Shown here one piece after another: positions 58,193 through 64,000 of a stretch of DNA of 64,000 bases. Positions within the stretch are counted from its first letter, which is position 1. Each line of letters begins with the position of its first letter. The notes beneath the pieces were generated by a model. That model was not told the origin of the DNA, did not search any database, and saw nothing but the letters and a program-made list of their open reading frames with translations. A program made the translations under genes and the position numbers. This DNA is from Gammaproteobacteria bacterium. GTDB taxonomy: Bacteria; Pseudomonadota; Gammaproteobacteria; Burkholderiales; Burkholderiaceae_B. The stretch covers positions 233,955 through 297,954 of the forward strand of contig JAHIXK010000008.1 of the NCBI GenBank assembly GCA_018815245.1, read 5' to 3'.

Positions 58193-59068
58193 ATGAATTC
58201 ATCCACTACCTTGAAGTTCACAAAAATGCACGGCGCAGGCAACGACTTTGTTGTCTTGAATAATTGCGCAGGCCAGCTTGATTTAACTCCATCGTTAATC
58301 AAACGCCTTGCTGATCGTCATTTTGGTATTGGGGCAGATCAGGTTCTTGTTGTTGAATCGTCCACTCTGGCCGATTTCAAATACCGCATCTTCAATGCCG
58401 ACGGGCAGGAGGTGCAGCAGTGCGGAAATGGCGCACGCTGCTTTGCCCAATATGTGTTCGACAAGGGCTTGACCCAGAAAAACCAGATCACCGTTGAAAC
58501 GCTTGCCGGCATCATTCACCCCGAGCTGATCAAACACAACTGGGTCAAGGTCAACATGGGTCCGGCGCAGTTTGATCCTGCCAAAGTGCCTTTTGTATCG
58601 GAAGGTTTGGCCACTCGCAAGGTTGGTGGTCTGACACAGTACAAACTTCCCGTTGATTCCGGGGCCGATCTTGACGAACTGTGGGTTGGCGTAGCCTCCA
58701 TGGGCAATCCCCATGTGGTTGTGTTGCTCGACCAGCCAGCATCCAATGCGTTGGTGCAACACCTTGGCGCAACCCTTGAATCGCACCCTCGTTTCCCGGC
58801 ACGCGTCAATGTTGGTTTTCTTCACGTTGTAGATCGCAGTCGGGTGCATTTGCGCGTATATGAACGCGGTGTCGGTGAAACATTGGCATGTGGCACCGGA
58901 GCGTGCGCAGCAGCCGTAATTGGCATGAAAATGGGCTTGATCGCCGAGCAGGTGGACGTTGTAAAAGCGGGTGGTACGCTGACCATTGAATGGAGTGGCC
59001 AGCCTGAAAGCGATGTTCTAATGACTGGTCCCGCACAAACAGTTTTCGAAGGAGAGTTTTACATATGA
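58193..59068 (+). CDS. dapF: Diaminopimelate epimerase
   Basis: DapF converts LL- to meso-diaminopimelate for lysine and peptidoglycan. The 291-aa protein has the FTKMHGAGNDFVV N-terminus and both catalytic cysteines, in QQCGNGARC and LACGTGACAAAV. The longest frame begins at a TTG at 58160, but the ATG at 58193 gives the family start. It overlaps the DUF484 gene by 4 bp. Confidence 0.96.
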   Translation: MNSSTTLKFTKMHGAGNDFVVLNNCAGQLDLTPSLIKRLADRHFGIGADQVLVVESSTLADFKYRIFNADGQEVQQCGNGARCFAQYVFDKGLTQKNQITVETLAGIIHPELIKHNWVKVNMGPAQFDPAKVPFVSEGLATRKVGGLTQYKLPVDSGADLDELWVGVASMGNPHVVVLLDQPASNALVQHLGATLESHPRFPARVNVGFLHVVDRSRVHLRVYERGVGETLACGTGACAAAVIGMKMGLIAEQVDVVKAGGTLTIEWSGQPESDVLMTGPAQTVFEGEFYI

Positions 59069-59712
59069 CCGATGAGGCCATTCAAGTCGCCGACTTTTTA
59101 AAAGCCAATCCCGATTTTCTCATCAGAAACCCGGGTATTCTGGCTTTCATCAAGTTGCCAGAACAAAGCTCAGGCAATGTGGCTTCCCTGCACGAACGCC
59201 AAGTTCAAACCATGCGGGAAAAGGTCAAGCTGCTAGAGCACCGCATGGTTGAAATGACCCATGCCGCCGTTGAAAACCAGGCCATCATCAACAACCTGCA
59301 AACGATCACCCGTTCCCTGTTAACGGTTAAAAACGCGGTTGATCTGCCTGCTGTGCTTGTTGAGCAAATCAAGAAACAATTCGTGGTCCCCATCGTTCGT
59401 TTGCAGTTGTGGAATCAAGGCGACGCAGTCAGCGAAGATGATCAAGTCCTCGTCAGCAACATGCAATCGCTTTACTGCGGTTTTGCCGAGAATGCGCCCA
59501 CCTTGTCCGTATTTCAGGGCGAAGAAGTGGCCCCACGTTCCGTGGTGTTGATCCCGCTGCGCGTTGGTATCAACCCGGAAGCTTTTGGTTGTCTGGGTTT
59601 CGGCTCACCCGACAAAGACCGTTTTTCGCCCACCCTGGAAACCGACTTTCTCAACACGCTGGCTGAAACCGCATGCGCAGCACTGAGCCGCCTTCAAACA
59701 ACGACCGCTTGA
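59065..59712 (+). CDS. DUF484 family protein (YigA-like)
   Basis: The 215-aa protein has the DUF484 features: an N-terminal FLKANPDFLIRNPGIL helix, a coiled coil rich in E, M and H (about residues 40-75), and a GAF-like beta domain ending in a DTLAETACAAL-type helix. Its function is unknown. The dapF-yigA-xerC order is the same as in E. coli. Its stop lies 40 bp inside xerC. Confidence 0.9.
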   Translation: MTDEAIQVADFLKANPDFLIRNPGILAFIKLPEQSSGNVASLHERQVQTMREKVKLLEHRMVEMTHAAVENQAIINNLQTITRSLLTVKNAVDLPAVLVEQIKKQFVVPIVRLQLWNQGDAVSEDDQVLVSNMQSLYCGFAENAPTLSVFQGEEVAPRSVVLIPLRVGINPEAFGCLGFGSPDKDRFSPTLETDFLNTLAETACAALSRLQTTTA

Positions 59713-60569
59713 TTCAACGCTATCTGGACTTTCTTCGTCTGGAGCGTCGTTACAGCGAACACTCGGTCCTCGCCGTCAGGCGAGACCTGTCATTCATTGA
59801 AGGCTCGTTGGCTACTGTGTCTGTCGGCGCACTGAAAACCATCCTGGTCAAACGGCATGCCGGTGGTTCGGCACCGTCCAGCCTGGCCCGAATGGCATCC
59901 AGTTGGCGAGGGTTTTTCGGTTTTCTGCTTGATGCCGGTCAAATTGAAGTCAATCCCGCCTTGGGACTTAAAACACCCAAACTACCCCGAGCCTTGCCCA
60001 AAGCCGTTGGAGTTGACCAACTGGCTGCCTTGCTGCAGGGCCCCTTGCCAGAACAGTATCGACTTGCGCAGGCACATGTGCTGATTGAATTACTGTACTG
60101 CACTGGCCTTCGAATCAGCGAAGCACTTTCCTTGAGCAATGCTGTTTTGGCAAACTCCACTGAACTTCGGGTGCAGGGCAAAGGAAACAAAACCAGAATC
60201 GTTCCGGTCATCAATGCGTTGAGGGAACGATTTGCCGAGTTTTCAGACTTGCGTACAAAACATTTGACGCAGCTTTGTAATCCACCGGCAAGTGCTTTGT
60301 TTGTGTCTGCAAAGGGGTTGCCATTGTCGGCCAGGCAGGCACAAAAAGACGTATCCGAATTTTCAAAACTCAGGGGTTTGGATCAACACCTGCATCCCCA
60401 CATGTTGAGGCACTCCTTTGGTAGTCACATGCTGCAAAGCACCCAGAACTTGCGCGCAGTGCAGGAATTGTTGGGGCATGCCTCAATTGCATCCACGCAG
60501 GTTTACACCGCACTTGATTTTGATCACCTGTCCGGCGTTTATGACAAAGCCTTCCCGCGTGCCAAATAA
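59673..60569 (+). CDS. xerC: Tyrosine recombinase XerC
   Basis: XerC resolves chromosome dimers at dif together with XerD. The 298-aa protein has the SAM-like N-terminal domain and the catalytic set: Arg in TGLRISEAL (about residue 146), Lys in GKGNKTRIVP, His-x-x-Arg in HMLRHSFGSHML (about 245-248), His in LLGHASIASTQ and Tyr in QVYTAL (about 278). Gene context with dapF favours XerC over a phage integrase. It converges on the unknown peptidase gene. Confidence 0.93.
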   Translation: MRSTEPPSNNDRLIQRYLDFLRLERRYSEHSVLAVRRDLSFIEGSLATVSVGALKTILVKRHAGGSAPSSLARMASSWRGFFGFLLDAGQIEVNPALGLKTPKLPRALPKAVGVDQLAALLQGPLPEQYRLAQAHVLIELLYCTGLRISEALSLSNAVLANSTELRVQGKGNKTRIVPVINALRERFAEFSDLRTKHLTQLCNPPASALFVSAKGLPLSARQAQKDVSEFSKLRGLDQHLHPHMLRHSFGSHMLQSTQNLRAVQELLGHASIASTQVYTALDFDHLSGVYDKAFPRAK

Positions 60570-60581
60570 GGCCCGGCACTT

Positions 60582-61241
60582 TTATAGTGCAGCCAACAGA
60601 CGGGTTGCAGCAACGCCTAAGGTTTCATTGTCCAGTCGTTGCATGTCTGTGTTCAACAATTGTTTTAGAGCTTTCGACGTATTGTGGGTGGGCTCGTTCG
60701 CGCCATAGTGTTCGCGGGCCTGAATCATCGCCCTAATAACGTCATTAGAATCACTGCCAGCATGTTCCCGGGCATACAAAATTGCAACAGTGTCAGCAAA
60801 CAACTCCTGTTTGTAAACCATTTCAGGTTGAGGGCCAAAGCCGCCCGTGCTCTCCAGGCCCAGAAACTCATCCTCATCCAGCTTGTAACTGGCGGCAAAC
60901 TTTCGGCTTTCTCGCAGGCAATGTCCCATTTCATGGGCAACAGAAGCCGCAATAATCTGGGGCCACAGTGCCCGGTTGCCTTCATTCAAAAAGCGGCCCC
61001 ACTGCGACCATGCGGCTTCATTCGTGTTGATAATTACCACGCATTTCCCGTTCGCATAGGCAAGTGCGCCCAGCGGTGTGGGTTCGCCGCGTTTGGTCAC
61101 GATCAATGAAGGCTTGGTTTGCAAATCGGTCTGCATGTCCAGCATCACTTCTTTCGCGATTTGTTCCACCTGTCGCGCAGGTAGCAGGCTTAGGTCGATC
61201 GACCCAAAAGCCAAGCCCACAGAGAGAAGAAATGAAAGCAT
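60582..61241 (-). CDS. Unrecognised secreted HEMGH-motif protein, putative zinc peptidase
   Basis: I do not recognise this 219-aa protein. It starts with a hydrophobic segment (MLSFLLSVGLAFGS) that could be a signal peptide and has the zincin motif HEMGH at residues 103-107 in IAASVAHEMGHCLR. A later E-L-F-A-D (E146 to D150) could supply the third ligand, as in gluzincins. The rest is helical, with a disordered-looking stretch (residues 128-140). Peptidase activity is only a prediction. It is a lone gene, convergent with xerC. Confidence 0.6.
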   Translation of the reverse strand: MLSFLLSVGLAFGSIDLSLLPARQVEQIAKEVMLDMQTDLQTKPSLIVTKRGEPTPLGALAYANGKCVVIINTNEAAWSQWGRFLNEGNRALWPQIIAASVAHEMGHCLRESRKFAASYKLDEDEFLGLESTGGFGPQPEMVYKQELFADTVAILYAREHAGSDSNDVIRAMIQAREHYGANEPTHNTSKALKQLLNTDMQRLDNETLGVAATRLLAAL

Positions 61242-61313
61242 GTCTGAATCCAAGCGTTAAACCTGAATCCAGTTTCTTCCTCTCTACAGCATCTCCTTTG
61301 TATGATAAAAGCC

Positions 61314-62375
61314 TTATATATCAATCTGTTCACTCAAAGTAGGGCGCTGAAGAAGTCGCCATGTAAGAAGTTGCCTGACAAGTTCCGGGCCGCTGAACAA
61401 TCGCAATTGCCATTGCAAGGCATGCGTTTTCAACTCTGGCAAATGAACTTGTAGCCCCTTCCAGCTTGTTGAAAATTGGCATGTGTTTTTCAGGCCATTC
61501 CAGCAGGCCCAGCAATCCCACAAAGCCGTTTTGCAGGCAGGTGTCAGGCCTGCCGAGTACCGCTCAAAGAATTTGCTTAATTTTTCAGCGTGTGCACCAT
61601 CGTCTGTTGGATAAATTTGCCAAACCAGGGGCCTCCCGGCCAATTGCGCTCGCACAAATGAATCTTCACCCCGTACAAACAACACATCGTGTTCGGCCAG
61701 CAAATCATCAAAATCGCTTTGCGGGCGAAAGGCAAGCTCGGTCACGCAAGCCGCCTCAATCCCGGCGGGTTTAGGCCCAGCAATGTAAATGCGCGTGGTC
61801 GTGTCTGTTGTGTTGCAACAATCAATCAGTTCAGCAAGTGGCGCATTGGGGTAAGAAAAAACAAATACCTTTAAATTATTCTCGCTGCCTTGCGTCGTCA
61901 TGTTTCTCAGGTGCGCCGGGTAATCGCAGTGAATCAAGCCTGCTGTTTTTTCGGTGAAACCCGGGTAGAAGAAAGTGGTCACATGCCCGGTGACGGGGTC
62001 AATCGATTGGCTCAAATGGAAATCTTCCACCCAGTCCTCAGACGACAAATAGTCGATCAACACCCATGGCGTTTGAGGGCAGATGCGCTTCAACTCCTGG
62101 TCAAAGCGGTACATCGTTTGTTCGCTCGATGTACCAAAGGGCTCAACAATCAAGTCCAGTCCACCAAATTTTTTCAGCTCGTGGTGTGTATCACGGGCGT
62201 CCAGCAGGGAAAGCCCGGCAATTTCGTCTTCAGGGTATAGCGCATGGAGGGTTACCGGGTCGTCGTGGAACAAAACCACATGGTTCGATTGCGCAGCCAA
62301 AGCCTTGGCCAGTCGCAGTGAAAATCCGGCATCGCCAAAGTTGTCAATCACCTTGCACACAATTCCGATTTGCAT
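61314..62375 (-). CDS. earP: EF-P arginine rhamnosyltransferase EarP
   Basis: EarP attaches rhamnose from dTDP-rhamnose to Arg32 of EF-P. The 353-aa GT-B protein has the family N-terminus with the catalytic aspartates D11 and D15 in CKVIDNFGDAGF, and a late RGEDSFVRAQLAGRPLVWQIYPT segment binding the nucleotide. It lies directly downstream of efp, separated by a terminator. The ATG at 62375 is preferred to the TTG at 62393, which lies in that terminator's T tract. Confidence 0.93.
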   Translation of the reverse strand: MQIGIVCKVIDNFGDAGFSLRLAKALAAQSNHVVLFHDDPVTLHALYPEDEIAGLSLLDARDTHHELKKFGGLDLIVEPFGTSSEQTMYRFDQELKRICPQTPWVLIDYLSSEDWVEDFHLSQSIDPVTGHVTTFFYPGFTEKTAGLIHCDYPAHLRNMTTQGSENNLKVFVFSYPNAPLAELIDCCNTTDTTTRIYIAGPKPAGIEAACVTELAFRPQSDFDDLLAEHDVLFVRGEDSFVRAQLAGRPLVWQIYPTDDGAHAEKLSKFFERYSAGLTPACKTALWDCWACWNGLKNTCQFSTSWKGLQVHLPELKTHALQWQLRLFSGPELVRQLLTWRLLQRPTLSEQIDI

Positions 62376-62391
62376 CCTTTGCCCCCAAAAC

Positions 62392-62414
62392 AAAAAGGGC
62401 CCCAGTGGGGCCCC
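62392..62414 (-). terminator. Terminator between efp and earP
   Basis: GGGGCCC (62407-62413) and GGGCCCC (62397-62403) form a 7-bp GC stem with a 3-nt loop. On the - strand TTTTTGTTTT follows. It could end efp mRNA or set a lower level of earP. An AAAGG lies right before the earP ATG. Confidence 0.75.
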
Positions 62415-62439
62415 TACAATCCACTGAGTCGTGGAAAAT

Positions 62440-63000
62440 TTACTTCACACGTGCGCGGTATTCTGCCGTCCGTGTGTCAATTTCAATTTTGTCGCCGATT
62501 TCTACGAAAGCAGGAACCTGAATCTCGTAGCTTGTAGGCTTGATCCGAGCAGTTTTCATGATCTTGCCTGACGTGTCGCCACGCACTGCTGGCTCCGTGT
62601 ATTCGACTTCCCGTATCAGGCTGGTTGGAAGTTCCACAGACAGTGCCTTGCCGTCATAGAACACCACTTCGCATTCCATGCCGTCGTCCAGGTAATTCAG
62701 AGCGTCGCCCATGTTCTCGGCTTCTACTTCATATTGGTTGTATTCTGCGTCCATTAAAACGTACATCGGGTCTGCGAAGTACGAATAAGTAACCTCCTTG
62801 CGCTCCAGCACCAACAATTCGAACTTCTCGTCCGCCTTGTAAACGCTTTCCATGCCTGCGCCCGTCAGCAGGTTTTTCATCTTCATTTTTACAACAGCGG
62901 CGTTGCGGCCCGATTTGTTGTATTCGGTCTTCAAAACCACCATGGGGTCTTTGCCGACCATTACCACGTTGCCTAGGCGAACTTCTTGTGCAGTTTTCAT
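62440..63000 (-). CDS. efp: Elongation factor P
   Basis: EF-P rescues ribosomes stalled at polyproline. The 186-aa three-domain protein carries Arg32 in KSGRNAAVV at the loop tip, the residue modified by EarP, rather than the Lys34 used by the EpmA system. A TTGTGC-N16-TACAAT promoter is upstream. Confidence 0.97.
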   Translation of the reverse strand: MKTAQEVRLGNVVMVGKDPMVVLKTEYNKSGRNAAVVKMKMKNLLTGAGMESVYKADEKFELLVLERKEVTYSYFADPMYVLMDAEYNQYEVEAENMGDALNYLDDGMECEVVFYDGKALSVELPTSLIREVEYTEPAVRGDTSGKIMKTARIKPTSYEIQVPAFVEIGDKIEIDTRTAEYRARVK

Positions 63001-63033
63001 GAGTTTGATAAGGATTTAAAATTCAAGCTCAGT

Positions 63034-63061
63034 ATTGTACTCGAAGTGCCTGATCGCACAA
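63034..63061 (-). promoter_or_regulatory. Promoter of efp
   Basis: On the - strand TTGTGC (63056-63061) and TACAAT (63034-63039) are 16 bp apart, giving a leader of about 25 nt. Confidence 0.5.
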
Positions 63062-63124
63062 CCCACTTTCGAATGCAAATCCTGGGGCTTTTGTTGACAA
63101 GAAGGGACAATAAAACCTTTTAAT

Positions 63125-63856
63125 TCAGGCTGTTTTGGCGCTTCCCCGGTTCAGGATCGGGCTTGGGTCTACTTCTATATAAGAAGCAGGTGCCAAATCA
63201 GCGGGCAATTCGTATGGCCCCACCACTCGGCGGTGCAAAGCCTCCACGTGATTTCCTACTGCGGCCACCATTCTTTTAACCTGATGATATTTACCCGTTG
63301 TAATGCCCAGTTCCAGCTTACCGTCAGGCAACAAGCTGGCCTGGCTGGCATAAATAATTTCTGGTTCATCGTCCAGGTCAACACCGCCTAATAGGCGATT
63401 CAGTTGCAGTTCTGTAAATGGCCGCGCACCAGTTACCTCATAAATCTTCTCGATTTCCTGCTTGGTACCCACTTTTCCGCTAATAAGGCGGTGAATGAAC
63501 TGTCCGTCATCCGAGAACAGCAGCAGCCCCGTGGTGTCCACGTCCAGTCGCCCTGCGGCCTGCAGGCCGCGCTTCATATAGTGTCTGGGTAGCAAATCAA
63601 ATACCGAGGGGTTGTGGCTGGGAAGGTGAGAAGTCTCATATCCAGCGGGTTTGTGCATCAATACATACTTGTACTGGGTAATTTCAAAGGTTTTTCCATC
63701 AATTAAAAGGGTCTCACCCATCGAAATTTCGTCAATTTCCGGGTCAATCTGAATTCCGTTGCGAAAAATTTCGGAATTCCAGAAAATATTTTCACAGTCA
63801 CGGCGACTTCCAAGTCCTTGTGATTGCAGTATTTTTACGCTCGGTCTAACTTTCAT
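63125..63856 (-). CDS. rsuA: 16S rRNA pseudouridine synthase, RsuA family
   Basis: The enzyme isomerises a uridine in 16S rRNA (U516 in E. coli). The 243-aa protein has an S4 domain at the N-terminus (LQSQGLGSRRDCENIF), the catalytic aspartate in AGRLDVDTTGLLLFSDDG, and a C-terminal TTGKYHQVKRMVAAVGNHVEALHR. The ATG at 63856 is the family start; the longer frame reaches 63961. The SD is weak. RluE/RluF-type relatives are possible. Confidence 0.85.
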   Translation of the reverse strand: MKVRPSVKILQSQGLGSRRDCENIFWNSEIFRNGIQIDPEIDEISMGETLLIDGKTFEITQYKYVLMHKPAGYETSHLPSHNPSVFDLLPRHYMKRGLQAAGRLDVDTTGLLLFSDDGQFIHRLISGKVGTKQEIEKIYEVTGARPFTELQLNRLLGGVDLDDEPEIIYASQASLLPDGKLELGITTGKYHQVKRMVAAVGNHVEALHRRVVGPYELPADLAPASYIEVDPSPILNRGSAKTA

Positions 63857-64000
63857 GTAAGGATTCTTTGAATTTATTTGCCAAAAGTGTTTGACAGGTT
63901 TTGAATTGATGTGCATAATCTCGTTTCTCTGCTGCACGACAAGCAGGACGAAACGAAGCAAGCAAGCGGTTCTTCAGGGTTTTAAGTAGTGTTGAAGAGC

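Overview
The window is a compact stretch of chromosomal housekeeping genes. I found no mobile elements, CRISPR arrays, rRNA or tRNA genes. The gene set fits a betaproteobacterium of the order Burkholderiales: a Coq7-type ubiquinone hydroxylase, EF-P with Arg32 next to its rhamnosyltransferase EarP, an ahcY gene behind an SAH riboswitch, a RibBA-like protein with a degenerate cyclohydrolase half, the dapF-DUF484-xerC cluster, and an argC-bactofilin-erpA cluster. The moderate GC (judged by eye, not computed) and the gene content would suit a Limnobacter-like organism. That genus guess is inference only.

Layout. Positions 1-4000 (+) hold the end of a class II fructose-bisphosphate aldolase, then purC-purE-purK and a tsaC/Sua5 gene. 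Positions 4011-10111 (-) form one tight run hda-HAD phosphatase-pcnB-folK-deoxynucleoside kinase-panB-panC-panD. purM (+) and queG (-) follow. From 12406 to 17096 (+) lie tsaE-amiC-mutL-miaA, combining t6A/i6A tRNA modification, cell-wall splitting and mismatch repair. Positions 17339-21827 (-) carry rplM-rpsI, then argC-(membrane coiled-coil protein)-bactofilin-erpA, then an AEC transporter.

The 540-bp stretch upstream of rplM is the richest non-coding region. It holds a probable structured rplM leader and a probable small RNA with CU-rich, anti-Shine-Dalgarno-like loops. After an OsmC protein and coq7 come miaB-corC-lnt, ribBX-ribH-nusB-thiL-pgpA-pncC, and SOS-controlled recA-recX (23626-33409). 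sucCD, a solitary type IV pilin, moaC and a BepA-like periplasmic protease follow. fbp, pepN, an orphan UreE-like metal-binding protein and yajQ are on the - strand and murB is on +.

From 44728 to 55082 the - strand carries arginine genes (argD-argF-argG), an NDUFA9-like oxidoreductase, the lytic transglycosylase slt, and the activated-methyl-cycle genes metF, tlyA and ahcY, with the 5-formyl-THF cyclo-ligase gene on +. metK (-) follows. Two LpxL-like acyltransferases, dapF, DUF484 and xerC are on + (56426-60569). The window closes on - with an unrecognised secreted zinc-peptidase-like protein, earP-efp and an rsuA-type pseudouridine synthase.

The folate/one-carbon and SAM genes (metF, ygfA, metK, ahcY) sit together, and the regulatory RNA signals cluster with them. 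I see no clear multi-gene novel system here. The observations most worth checking are RNA-level: the candidate sRNA at 21995-22120, the rplM and metK leaders, and an SD-hairpin-start arrangement before argF. At protein level they are the orphan UreE-like protein and the HEMGH peptidase-like protein.
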